Shown: in pieces, positions 1 through 7,134 of the stretch
How positions within the stretch are numbered: position 1 is the first letter of the stretch
Layout of the letters: the number at the start of each line of letters is the position of its first letter
Position numbers and translations under genes: made by a program
The notes under the pieces: model-generated
Databases searched by the model: none
Told to the model about the DNA's origin: nothing
The model's input: only the letters and a program-made list of their open reading frames with translations
DNA from: an uncultured Gammaproteobacteria bacterium
GTDB lineage: Bacteria > Pseudomonadota > Gammaproteobacteria > CAIUAS01
Reading direction: 5' to 3'
DNA length: 7,613 nucleotides
Assembly: GCA_903897205.1 (NCBI GenBank)
Contig: CAIUAS010000266.1
Location: 1 to 7,613 of the forward strand

Positions 1-38
1 AACTACTCCATTAAAATATTTATTACATATAATTATTA

Positions 39-1151
39 TTAAAAAAGCGGTGCTTTAATAATGGTATCCTCCATATCATTCAACATAGCTTTACTCTTTA
101 ACCAAGTATTCCATCCCAATTGACTCTGCGTAGACAAAACACAAAATGGAACCTCGTGTGCCTTTAAAATTAATTGAATATCAAAGTGCCACTGCACTCC
201 AATATAACGGCGCGCCATCGCAACGACCGCCATTAACTGGCTATGCTCATTAGGTAAATAGCGTAAAAAATCTTGGTAAGACACGGGGCCTATTTTTATT
301 TTAAAATAACCCTGCGTATTCCAGCTGCGCTGACCGAGCAAAGTAGTGCAACCGAGTTGATTGTAGCTAGCCGAACCTGACTTTGAACTTAATAGCCGAG
401 TATATTGACTGACAGGTAATTGCAACCACTTCCCTTGAAATTGCTCAAGCTCAATGGGAACTTGAAAATAATCGGCTAACATCGTTTTTAAAGTCCAAGC
501 CGATCGCGAACTACACGCAAAAAAACCTGCATAATATAAATAATTTTCATCAGGAATTAGCGTTCGCTCTTGTAAATACTCCGTCCCATTTCCAATTAAC
601 GAAGCAACCACTTTAGTAAACACATCACTAGCTGCGTTGGCTTTAGAACGCTCATACGGCACATAAAAGTGATGCTTTTCCCAGCTGCGATAAAACAGAG
701 AAATAATGCGATGATTAAATAAATCCAAAAAATCGCGTAGTGCGCTATCTTTTGCCTGTAACCGCTGAATAATTAACTCAGTATAATGACTGGGTAACAC
801 GCCAGCAGGGCCATATAATCCTAAAAAACTTACCTGTAATTCATTAGGTTCCTGTATTGAATCACGCGCCAAATGGCTGGCTAGTATTTCACTAATAGGA
901 AAACTTAATACAGGCGCCGCTTTAAATCGCACCATTTCATGCTTGGGATCAAAATCATAACCCACAGGATAATAACTGCGGCATTGCTTATTCTGACAAT
1001 CAACTTTTACCGATTGCATCAATAAGCGCACAGCTTGATAAAATTCAAATAGCTGTGGCTTATGAAAAAGCGTATTTAATGGACTTAATTTATTTCGATC
1101 TGATAATTTATACATAAAAATAGAATGAAATAGCTTTATAAAATACCCCAT
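39..1151 (-). CDS. tssG: T6SS baseplate subunit TssG
   Basis: TssG (VasB/ImpH family) forms the baseplate wedge with TssE, TssF and TssK in the cytoplasm. Seen: an N-terminal LFEFYQAVRLL motif (residues 34-44), the VRFKAAPVLSFPISEI block (74-89), GLYGPAGVLPSHYTE (111-125) and DFLDLFNHRIISLFYRSW (140-157), all family hallmarks. Its 370 residues are near the usual TssG length. The first ATG lies in the loop of a terminator-like hairpin and lacks a Shine-Dalgarno sequence. Met13 (ATG at 1115-1113, 358 residues) puts the QAVR motif nearer its usual distance from the N-terminus and may be the true start, though it also lacks a clear ribosome site. The gene is the last complete one of the leftward operon, 21 nt after tssC. 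Its usual partner tssF, normally immediately upstream, is absent here. The family call is secure; only the start is in doubt. Confidence 0.93.
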   Translation of the reverse strand: MGYFIKLFHSIFMYKLSDRNKLSPLNTLFHKPQLFEFYQAVRLLMQSVKVDCQNKQCRSYYPVGYDFDPKHEMVRFKAAPVLSFPISEILASHLARDSIQEPNELQVSFLGLYGPAGVLPSHYTELIIQRLQAKDSALRDFLDLFNHRIISLFYRSWEKHHFYVPYERSKANAASDVFTKVVASLIGNGTEYLQERTLIPDENYLYYAGFFACSSRSAWTLKTMLADYFQVPIELEQFQGKWLQLPVSQYTRLLSSKSGSASYNQLGCTTLLGQRSWNTQGYFKIKIGPVSYQDFLRYLPNEHSQLMAVVAMARRYIGVQWHFDIQLILKAHEVPFCVLSTQSQLGWNTWLKSKAMLNDMEDTIIKAPLF

Positions 1152-1173
1152 GACAAGCCACGGGGTATTTTAT
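1138..1173 (-). terminator. Terminator-like perfect 12-bp inverted repeat between tssC and tssG
   Basis: Positions 1138-1149 (ATAAAATACCCC) and 1162-1173 (GGGGTATTTTAT) are exact reverse complements around a 12-nt loop. Read leftward, the hairpin starts at the tssC stop codon and has an A-rich 5' arm, CCCC/GGGG core and U-rich 3' arm, the form of a symmetric (potentially bidirectional) intrinsic terminator. The first ATG of tssG (1151-1149) spans the loop and the 3' arm, so the structure could also mask that start or attenuate tssG expression. No separate U-tract follows the stem. Confidence 0.6.
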
Positions 1174-2666
1174 TAACTAGTCTGAGGTATATTAGCAACC
1201 AGACGTAATGAAGTGGTTAATTCTTCTAACTGCAACCACGGACGCAACCAAGCAATAGCTTGATAAGCACCTGGTTTGCCTGGGATAGGTTCTACGTGGA
1301 CTTTAGCAGCGGCTAATGGATATTTGGCTTTCATTTCTTGCCCACCATCCGGATTACCATTTACATAATTTTGAATCCACCGATTCAACCACGCTTCAAC
1401 ATCCGATGTTTCCATGAACGATCCGATCTTGTCACGCGCCATTACTTTTAAATAATGCGCAAAACGCGAAGTGGCCATAATATAAGGCAAGCGCGCAGAA
1501 ATAGCCGCATTTGCAGTGGCTCCAGGTCTATCATACTTCTGTGGTTTTTGAATACTTTGTGCGCCAAAAAACACAGCATAATCCGTATTTTTATAATGAC
1601 AAACTGGCAAAAAACCTAAGCGACTTAATTCAGCTTCTCGGCGATCCGTAATACCAATTTCAGTGGGGCAAGTTGCATCAATGTCGCCATCATCGCTGGT
1701 AAAAACATGTAAAGGCAAACCCTCAACGCGCCCACCACCTTCAGCGCCACGGATAGCAGTACACCAACTATACTTCGCAAAAGCATTGGTTAAACGCGCC
1801 CCCATTACATAAGCGGCATTCATCCAACAATAATCATTATGACCCAGTTGCAACGGTTGGCCCACTTCATTATAAGGCGCTTCTTCAAAACCAAATTCTT
1901 CAATAGGCTTTGTTACTTCGCCATAAGGCAAACGCGCCAATACACGCGGCATAACCAATGTTACAAAACGTGAATCTTCGGCTTCACGTAAGCTACGCCA
2001 TTTCGCATATTCAACTGTATCAAATATTTTCTCTAAATCACGTGGTTTCGATAACATAGTCCAATCATTAAAACCAAATAACGCCGGATCAGTCGCAGAA
2101 ATAAAAGGACAAAACGCAGCAGCGGCGACATTAGCAATTTTTCCTAACATATCAACGTCATCGGGATGATTAGTAAATTCATAATCACCAATTAATGCAC
2201 CATATGGCTCTCCACCAGGCGTACCAAATTCATTTTCGTAAAGCTTTTTAAACAACTGGCTTTGATCAAATTCAGCTGCTTTACTTAAATCCTTTGCCAA
2301 GCTCTGCTTGGAAGCATTTAACACTTTTAGGCGCAAGCTCGTACTTGTTTCCGTATTCATCACTAAATAATGTAAACCACGCCAAGTACCTTCTAGCTTT
2401 TTAAATTTATCATTATGCATAATGACGGCTAATTGCTTTGATAACACCCGATCAAGCGCCTTAATCGCTGAATTTACCGTGTGAATTAAATTTTTATCCC
2501 AAGTAATCGCACCTTTTAAGGCTTCTTCAGTAAGTGCTTTTAATAATTCTTCTGCTTGTGAACGCTCTGTCTGCTTCGTCGCCCGAATAGCTTGCTCAAG
2601 TAAACTAGTCTCCGATTGTTGAGTACTTACTTGTGATTGCTCTTGCAACAGGGTTGAATGACTCAT
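1173..2666 (-). CDS. tssC: T6SS contractile sheath large subunit TssC
   Basis: TssC (VipB/ImpD) assembles with TssB into the cytoplasmic sheath whose contraction drives the Hcp tube outward. Seen: an N-terminal helical segment (about residues 20-50, LLEQAIRATKQTER onward), which in the family precedes the sheath domain and carries the ClpV-recognition helix. The conserved LEGTWRGLHYLV block follows at about residue 91, then FGFNDWTML and the C-terminal TEIGITDRREAELSRLGF segment (from residue 335). It ends in a LRPWLQLEELTTSLRLVA strand region typical of full-length TssC. The 497 residues match the usual length, so the protein looks intact. The start is supported by AAGGAG (2682-2677 on the minus strand) 8 nt before the ATG. 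It lies 24 nt after tssB. A hairpin begins at its stop codon, where hcp would be expected in HSI-I type clusters. Confidence 0.97.
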   Translation of the reverse strand: MSHSTLLQEQSQVSTQQSETSLLEQAIRATKQTERSQAEELLKALTEEALKGAITWDKNLIHTVNSAIKALDRVLSKQLAVIMHNDKFKKLEGTWRGLHYLVMNTETSTSLRLKVLNASKQSLAKDLSKAAEFDQSQLFKKLYENEFGTPGGEPYGALIGDYEFTNHPDDVDMLGKIANVAAAAFCPFISATDPALFGFNDWTMLSKPRDLEKIFDTVEYAKWRSLREAEDSRFVTLVMPRVLARLPYGEVTKPIEEFGFEEAPYNEVGQPLQLGHNDYCWMNAAYVMGARLTNAFAKYSWCTAIRGAEGGGRVEGLPLHVFTSDDGDIDATCPTEIGITDRREAELSRLGFLPVCHYKNTDYAVFFGAQSIQKPQKYDRPGATANAAISARLPYIMATSRFAHYLKVMARDKIGSFMETSDVEAWLNRWIQNYVNGNPDGGQEMKAKYPLAAAKVHVEPIPGKPGAYQAIAWLRPWLQLEELTTSLRLVANIPQTS

Positions 2667-2690
2667 TTATTAAGATCTCCTTGCTTAGAC

Positions 2691-3200
2691 TTAGGCTTTT
2701 TCAGGCAATTTAATGCCTAATTCATTCGACAATTGTTGTAACTGTTCAGTGTTTTGTAAAATACATTCAAGTAAACTTTCTAAATCTTCTGAACGATCTA
2801 CCTTTGTTAATAAATCACGCAACTTATTGCGTGTATCTAACAAACTTTTTAACGCTGGAATTTGTTCTGCAACCTTTGCTGGTTCAAAATCATCAATTGA
2901 ATTAAATTTAAGGCTAACCGACATTTCACTACCATCACCTTTTAAGGTATTTTCAACGCGGAAATTTAATCCTGGTGTCATGCGCTTCATAATGTCATTA
3001 AAATTATCTCTATCAATTTGCACAAATTTTCGATCTTTTATTGGTTTTAATGGTTCAGTCGGATCACCCGAAAAATCACCAACAACCCCCACTACAAAAG
3101 GTAATTCTTTAACAACCATCGCGCCTTCTGTTTCTACTTCATACTTAATATGTACACGCGGTTTTCTGACCCGCTCAAGTTTTTGATGAATGCTTTCCAT
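2691..3200 (-). CDS. tssB: T6SS contractile sheath small subunit TssB
   Basis: TssB (VipA/ImpB) pairs with TssC as the repeating unit of the sheath. Seen: an N-terminal KLERVRKPRVHIKYEVETEGA strand region (residues 8-28), the family signature ELPFVVGVVGDFSGDP (32-47), then KDRKFVQIDRDNFNDIMKRMTP (56-77). A helical C-terminus follows, containing LLDTRNKLRDLLTKVDRSEDLE. At 169 residues it is of normal length with no disruption. The start is well supported by AAAAGGAG about 6 nt before the ATG. It sits between tssA (21-nt gap) and tssC (24-nt gap), so the three genes are very probably cotranscribed and made in matched amounts. Confidence 0.97.
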   Translation of the reverse strand: MESIHQKLERVRKPRVHIKYEVETEGAMVVKELPFVVGVVGDFSGDPTEPLKPIKDRKFVQIDRDNFNDIMKRMTPGLNFRVENTLKGDGSEMSVSLKFNSIDDFEPAKVAEQIPALKSLLDTRNKLRDLLTKVDRSEDLESLLECILQNTEQLQQLSNELGIKLPEKA

Positions 3201-3221
3201 TATTAGCTCCTTTTGATTAAA

Positions 3222-4379
3222 TTAAATTTTCTCGTCAATACTGACACCGGTTAAATTACAGAAATAACCTAATGATTGTTCATCTTTAATTAATTCTTTC
3301 AACAACATAGGCAACGGCAATTTGCTCCACTTCACCGCTCTTTCAAGCAAATAAGAGAGGGGGGAGTGCGGTTCTGTCTGCCGAAAAAAATCTGCCGCAT
3401 ATAAAATAGTTTGCAATATTTGTTCACGTGTTGGCTGAGAATTTTCTTTATCCGCTGCATAGCTTATTATGGAATTAGATATTTCATGAATATCTACACT
3501 TAAAGAAATATTACTTCCAATACAATCATGCAATGATTTTTCTTGCTCTGTTTTACGACCACTCAAAGTATTTGTTTGAATATTAAGACTTTCTTTAGCA
3601 ATAACTTTAATGCAATCAGCACAAGCCTCTAATTGAGCCAAAATGCGCGAGGAAGGTGGCGCATCATGCCCCGCTTTTTCAAATAAAACTTGCGTTAACG
3701 CCTTAAATTCTTCAATACAACTATTTAATAATTGAAATTGCTCTTGAAAAAATTTAGGTGGCGTTTCAGCAACAGCCTGCGCAATTATTTCCAACGTTAC
3801 CGCGCCCGCAGCCAAACGCTGATTACGTCTATCAGGATCAGCAATTTTAATAATTTCGATAGCTTGCTGATATTGCCAAAGTGAAAATGGACCAATACTA
3901 CGCCCTTGTGTTAACGGTACTAAGGCGACAGGCACGATTAAAGTTCCTTCGGTTTCTTCACCATTTAAGCCTGTTAATGGCGCTAAGCGAGTAATTAATC
4001 CATCTTCATCAGGCATTGGATATAAATTATCCCAATGTTCATTAATTAATTCCCGCGCTAATTTAAAACCCTCGCGCAAACCAGCAAAACCATATTCGCG
4101 CAATAATGCTTCTAATAACCAGGCTGCAATTTCTAAATCTTTTGTTTCAGTAGCTAGTGCTTGTATTGCAAGCTGATAAACAGCTGACCAATCCGGTCTG
4201 ACAACCATCTCAGCACCTTGTGTCTGTTGCCTCTCAAGGTTGCGCAATGCATTACGAGCATCTTTAATTTTGTGATAAAGAGAATGCGCAAAATCTTCCT
4301 GCCGTAGATCTTTTCCCGTCGGAAGCTCAAGCGACACAGGCGCCAGTAAAGTAGGCAAATCCAATATAGAAGTCATCAT
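3222..4379 (-). CDS. tssA: T6SS assembly/cap protein TssA
   Basis: TssA (ImpA family) recruits baseplate parts and caps the growing sheath-tube. Seen: an ImpA N-terminal domain beginning DLPTLLAPVSLELPTGKDLR with the internal WSAVYQLAIQALATETKDLEIAAWLLEALLREYG segment and the HWDNLYPMPDEDG motif; a middle region with APPSSRILAQLEAC; and a C-terminal segment from residue 335 with TEPHSPLSYLLERAV ending in a LTG motif. That C-terminus is characteristic of the class found in P. aeruginosa HSI-I. Its 385 residues are somewhat longer than the roughly 345 of that relative, mostly from a polar stretch before the C-terminal domain. Two consecutive ATG codons open the frame. GGAG lies only 2 nt before the first but 5 nt before the second (4376), so Met2 is probably used. 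It is the first gene of the leftward operon. Confidence 0.95.
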   Translation of the reverse strand: MMTSILDLPTLLAPVSLELPTGKDLRQEDFAHSLYHKIKDARNALRNLERQQTQGAEMVVRPDWSAVYQLAIQALATETKDLEIAAWLLEALLREYGFAGLREGFKLARELINEHWDNLYPMPDEDGLITRLAPLTGLNGEETEGTLIVPVALVPLTQGRSIGPFSLWQYQQAIEIIKIADPDRRNQRLAAGAVTLEIIAQAVAETPPKFFQEQFQLLNSCIEEFKALTQVLFEKAGHDAPPSSRILAQLEACADCIKVIAKESLNIQTNTLSGRKTEQEKSLHDCIGSNISLSVDIHEISNSIISYAADKENSQPTREQILQTILYAADFFRQTEPHSPLSYLLERAVKWSKLPLPMLLKELIKDEQSLGYFCNLTGVSIDEKI

Positions 4380-4381
4380 GG

Positions 4382-4385
4382 CTCC
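4382..4385 (-). promoter_or_regulatory. Ribosome binding site deciding the tssA start
   Basis: GGAG on the minus strand lies 2 nt from the first ATG (4379) and 5 nt from the second (4376). The second spacing is the workable one, so TssA probably starts at its second Met and is 384 residues long. Confidence 0.5.
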
Positions 4386-4445
4386 ATTAACCCTAAAATT
4401 CTAATTTGAATAAAATTATTATCTATTAATGTATAATCTAGAAAC

Positions 4446-4474
4446 ATTCTACCAAAATCTTATTGAAGAACCAA
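4446..4474 (-). promoter_or_regulatory. Candidate sigma70 promoter for tssA-tssB-tssC-tssG
   Basis: On the minus strand TTGGTT (4474-4469) and TAGAAT (4451-4446) are separated by exactly 17 nt. The -10 matches the consensus at five of six positions, the -35 at three. Transcription would start near 4439, giving a leader of about 60 nt before tssA. In AT-rich DNA such matches arise by chance, so support is moderate at best. Confidence 0.4.
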
Positions 4475-4495
4475 GCCTAAAAATAAATAGTTTAC

Positions 4496-4512
4496 ATCGG
4501 TAAAACACCGAT
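4496..4512. repeat. 6-bp dyad, possible operator
   Basis: ATCGGT and ACCGAT are perfect inverted repeats around AAAAC. The dyad abuts the candidate rightward -35 and lies about 20 nt upstream of the candidate leftward -35, so a bound regulator could affect both operons. No U-tract follows on either strand, so a terminator is unlikely. The regulator, if any, is unknown. Confidence 0.3.
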
Positions 4513-4513
4513 A

Positions 4514-4543
4514 TTGTTAAGAATTATATTCGTGTGATAGGAT
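4514..4543 (+). promoter_or_regulatory. Candidate sigma70 promoter for the tssJ-tssK-tssL operon
   Basis: TTGTTA (4514-4519) and TAGGAT (4538-4543) are 18 nt apart, and TG at 4535-4536 forms an extended -10 element. Transcription would start near 4550, about 90 nt before the first ATG. The 6-bp dyad lies directly upstream of the -35. This is a motif match only. Confidence 0.3.
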
Positions 4544-4638
4544 GGCGGCACCTATTAATGAATATAAACAAAACATAGATAAAAAATGAACAAAATGAAA
4601 TATTTGCAAGATTTCACATCAGGATCCAACTGACTTTT

Positions 4639-5784
4639 ATGGCGCACACACTACAATTACACATACTCCCACAAGGTGAGTTATCAGCTATTGATGGCGA
4701 AGAAACTGGAGAAAAGGCAAACCAATTACTTGCAGATGCGGCACTGATCATCCCCAATTTAACCAATACACTCGAAATCTGTGGAGAATCCGTTTCCTAT
4801 AATAGGGATGAAACTCAAATAGCCAGTAATTCAATTAACACTGATTTCGCATTAGCCGAATTAACCCACGATCACGCTCATCTAGCCTTAAGTACACTCA
4901 TGCAGGCTGAATATGCGAATGACGATCTTGCATTTTTATTTACTCAAACCAATACATTCCCATCGAATTCATCTTTGTCTTTAAAAAAGCAAACAAATAT
5001 AACATCGCTATTATCAACTAATAGCAGCGACCCACTCTCATTATTAAATCAACATTTTCAACCGCCTGAAGCAAACACAAATTCAAATCCAATTACTATC
5101 ACTCAACCAACAGAATATTTGGCAGACAACATACTCGCTTCACATGAAGGAAATATTTTGCGCGACCTGGGATTTTTCTCAGAAAATGCTTTCACAGGCA
5201 AATCCGAAATGTACTTGAATACCCTACCATCGCAAATCCAAACTACGTTTAGTTACCGACAGGATAACGCTGAATTGGAATTTTTATTAGAAAGGAACCT
5301 ACCTATGAAAATCTCAAAAAAGCCTTTAACAAGATTTAACATCAAATCACTCATAACAATCACTCTCGCAATTATTACAGGCGGTTGCGCAAGCTCATCA
5401 CCACCTAAACTAGAAGCCAATATTCAATCGGTTAGCTTTCTAAATCCCAATATTTATAACCAGGCATCCCCAGTTGTTATTAATATATATCAACTTAAAG
5501 CGCCCACTACTTTTCAGCAAGCCAATTTTTTTGCGCTCTACAACAATCCAACAACCACTTTAGCAACCGATCTCTTAGATAAACGTGATATTGAAATAAG
5601 ACCACAACAGAAACAAAGCATTTATATCCTAATGTCGCCTACAACCAATTATATCGGCGTATTAGCTGCTTTTCGCGATCCAGATAAAGCGCAGTGGCGA
5701 CAAGTTATCCAGGTAAAACCCGGCAAAAATATTGACCTACAAATTAATGTAGCCACGCAAAGTATTGCAATCAAAGTAAAATAA
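4639..5784 (+). CDS. TssJ reading frame with 222-residue unrecognised N-terminal extension
   Basis: One open frame of 381 codons joins two unlike parts. Residues 223-381 are a TssJ lipoprotein (separate entry). I do not recognise residues 1-222: they are rich in Asn, Ser, Thr and Leu, have no signal peptide or membrane segment, and contain a DPLSLL motif (131-136) after an acidic, polar stretch. In HSI-I type clusters this position, just before tssJ and divergent from tssA, belongs to fha. T6SS Fha proteins often carry a DPL-like motif in the linker after the FHA domain. The opening TLQLHIL could pass for a first beta strand, but the FHA GR and SxxH signature is not evident. The extension may therefore be a diverged or decayed fha that lost its stop; this is inference. 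No good ribosome site precedes the ATG (AGGA is 14 nt away). Absence of stops over 666 nt of AT-rich DNA argues that it is, or recently was, coding. Confidence 0.6.
   Translation: MAHTLQLHILPQGELSAIDGEETGEKANQLLADAALIIPNLTNTLEICGESVSYNRDETQIASNSINTDFALAELTHDHAHLALSTLMQAEYANDDLAFLFTQTNTFPSNSSLSLKKQTNITSLLSTNSSDPLSLLNQHFQPPEANTNSNPITITQPTEYLADNILASHEGNILRDLGFFSENAFTGKSEMYLNTLPSQIQTTFSYRQDNAELEFLLERNLPMKISKKPLTRFNIKSLITITLAIITGGCASSSPPKLEANIQSVSFLNPNIYNQASPVVINIYQLKAPTTFQQANFFALYNNPTTTLATDLLDKRDIEIRPQQKQSIYILMSPTTNYIGVLAAFRDPDKAQWRQVIQVKPGKNIDLQINVATQSIAIKVK
5291..5297 (+). promoter_or_regulatory. Ribosome binding site deciding the tssJ start
   Basis: AAAGGAA lies inside the long reading frame, 7 nt before the internal ATG at 5305. 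It supports independent translation of a normal-length TssJ with a functional signal peptide, rather than (or as well as) a 381-residue fusion. Confidence 0.7.
5305..5784 (+). CDS. tssJ: T6SS outer-membrane lipoprotein TssJ (internal start)
   Basis: TssJ (VasD/SciN family) is an outer-membrane lipoprotein that contacts the periplasmic part of TssM in the T6SS membrane complex. Starting at the internal ATG (codon 223 of the long frame) gives 159 residues, the usual TssJ size. It then begins with a classic lipoprotein signal: basic N-region (KISKKPLTRFNIK), hydrophobic core (LITITLAII) and a lipobox-like TGGC with the lipidated Cys at residue 28. The +2 residue is Ala, not Asp, consistent with outer-membrane sorting. 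The mature part shows family traits: VVINIYQLK, FQQANFFALYNN, and a C-terminal ...RDIEIRPQQKQSIYI...YIGVLAAFRDPDKAQWRQV block. AAAGGAA (5291-5297) lies 7 nt before this ATG, better than any site before the 4639 start. The stop is 11 nt before tssK. Confidence 0.85.
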   Translation: MKISKKPLTRFNIKSLITITLAIITGGCASSSPPKLEANIQSVSFLNPNIYNQASPVVINIYQLKAPTTFQQANFFALYNNPTTTLATDLLDKRDIEIRPQQKQSIYILMSPTTNYIGVLAAFRDPDKAQWRQVIQVKPGKNIDLQINVATQSIAIKVK

Positions 5785-5795
5785 AAGGTAACGCT

Positions 5796-7133
5796 ATGGC
5801 ACTTACAGATAAAGTTATTTGGTCTGAGGGAATGTTCCTGCAACCTCATCATTTACAACAACATGATAGACATATCGAAAATTTGATCATGCAACGACCA
5901 GGCGTTGTTGAACCACATAACTGGGGAATTACCGAATTAAAACTGGACGATCATTTGTTAGCCTTAGGAAAACTTGCTATTAAATCATGCCGTGGTATTT
6001 TGCCTGATGGAACTGCCGTTGATATTCCATCACGCGATAAAGCCCCCCTTCCAATCGACATCCCCGCAGGCACCAGCAATACAGAAATATTTTTAACGCT
6101 CCCCTTAAAACGCGCCGGCATAGCAGAGGCAGGCGTGATTCAAAATGAGCAACAGGATTGGCGTTATCATATTGAAACGATTGAAATCACTGATAATAAT
6201 GCATTCTCCGATACAAGTACTCCCATCCAAATTGGCAAATTAGCCTTACTCCTTAAATTAGAAAATCATGATAGACAAGGACTCAGTTGTTTAGGCATAG
6301 CACGCATTCTAGAAGCACGCACTGATCACAAAATTATTCTCGATGAAAATTACTGGCCCGCCTGCATTGATATTCACGCCGTTAATCAATTCACAAGCCT
6401 CGTTCAAGAGCTACAAGGCTTACTGCATTATCGAGGCAATATGATAGTACAACGACTAACAGAAGCAGGTGCAGGCGGCGTAGCGGAAATTGCCGACTTC
6501 ATGTTATTGCAAGTAATTAATCGTTTCGAGCCCTTATTTGCACATTTAACCCATCTACGCGGACTGCCGCCTGAAACATTATATCGCCTACTCATACAAC
6601 TCATGGGTGAACTTTCAACCTTTACTAGCCGACAAAGACGGCCCATTGCACCGCCCATTTATTTACATGATGATTTACAAAATACTTTTACCCCTGTTAT
6701 TAATGAACTCAGAAAATCATTAAGTATGGTATTAGAAGAAAGTGCGATTTCGCTTAAAATCGAACACCAGCAATTAGGCACGTGGGTCGCTCCATTGCCT
6801 GATAAATCATTATTATCGAAAGCCTATTTTATTCTCGCCGTGCACGCCAACCTACCTTTAGAAAATATCCACCGTTTATTTCCAGCGCAAACTAAAATTG
6901 CACCGGTTGAAGAGATTCGCAATTTAGTCAATCGCGCACTACCTGGCATTGAATTAACATCCTTGCCGGTTGCGCCCAGACAAATTCCCTATCACTCTAA
7001 CTTTATTTACTTCTCATTAAATAGAGAACACATGTTATGGCGTCAACTCGAAAAATCAGCGGCCTTAGCATTTCATGTTGGCGGTGATTTTCCTAAGTTA
7101 CATTTAGAATTATGGGCAGTAAAGGAAAAATAA
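5796..7133 (+). CDS. tssK: T6SS baseplate-membrane linker TssK
   Basis: TssK (VasE/ImpJ family) is a cytoplasmic trimer that connects the baseplate wedges to TssL/TssM. Seen: the near-invariant N-terminal VIWSEGMFLQPHHLQQHDR (residues 7-25), the shell-like beta-rich N-terminal half, a helical middle with ELQGLLHYRGNMIVQRLTEAGAGGVAEIADFMLLQVINRFEPLFAHL, the LRGLPPETLYRLLIQLMGELSTF motif, and a C-terminal domain ending FHVGGDFPKLHLELWAVKE. The 445 residues equal the family norm, with no breaks. AAAAGG (5783-5788) overlaps the tssJ stop and sits 7 nt before the ATG. tssL follows after one base, implying translational coupling along tssJ-tssK-tssL. Confidence 0.97.
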   Translation: MALTDKVIWSEGMFLQPHHLQQHDRHIENLIMQRPGVVEPHNWGITELKLDDHLLALGKLAIKSCRGILPDGTAVDIPSRDKAPLPIDIPAGTSNTEIFLTLPLKRAGIAEAGVIQNEQQDWRYHIETIEITDNNAFSDTSTPIQIGKLALLLKLENHDRQGLSCLGIARILEARTDHKIILDENYWPACIDIHAVNQFTSLVQELQGLLHYRGNMIVQRLTEAGAGGVAEIADFMLLQVINRFEPLFAHLTHLRGLPPETLYRLLIQLMGELSTFTSRQRRPIAPPIYLHDDLQNTFTPVINELRKSLSMVLEESAISLKIEHQQLGTWVAPLPDKSLLSKAYFILAVHANLPLENIHRLFPAQTKIAPVEEIRNLVNRALPGIELTSLPVAPRQIPYHSNFIYFSLNREHMLWRQLEKSAALAFHVGGDFPKLHLELWAVKEK

Positions 7134-7134
7134 C

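Larger units (their letters stand above)
4380..4638. promoter_or_regulatory. Divergent intergenic regulatory region
   Basis: This 259-nt AT-rich stretch separates the two divergent T6SS operons and holds no convincing gene. It contains candidate promoters for both directions, a 6-bp dyad (4496-4512) and a second short dyad, ATAGG/CCTAT (4537-4541 and 4551-4555). Both operons presumably start here, so the region is the natural control point of the locus. Confidence 0.7.

Noticed and set aside
2713..3186. 157-codon plus-strand open frame opposite tssB
   Set aside because: It lies wholly antisense to the strongly conserved tssB and its translation resembles no family; it is a shadow of the sheath gene.
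4432..4437. Perfect TATAAT on the plus strand
   Set aside because: The only nearby -35-like element (TTGAAT, 4406-4411) is 20 nt away, too far for normal spacing, and the hit overlaps AT-rich DNA where chance matches are common.
4541..4556. TGGCGGCACC as a possible sigma54 element, since some T6SS loci are sigma54-driven
   Set aside because: The TGGCAC...TTGC pair with its fixed spacing is not present.
4586..4633. 15-residue open frame just upstream of the 4639 start, possible leader peptide
   Set aside because: It has no ribosome site, no regulatory codon run and no attenuator-like hairpins after it; chance explains it.
4639..4900. Assignment of the N-terminal extension as a true FHA domain
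   Set aside because: Apart from position in the cluster and one plausible beta strand, the GR and SxxH phosphopeptide-binding signature could not be identified, so the FHA call was not made.
5649..5852. 67-codon minus-strand frame across the tssJ-tssK junction
   Set aside because: It overlaps the conserved end of TssJ and start of TssK and its translation shows no family features; treated as an antisense shadow.
6428..6658. 76-codon minus-strand frame inside tssK
   Set aside because: It is antisense to a conserved part of TssK, with an Arg/Ser/Pro-rich translation typical of shadow frames.
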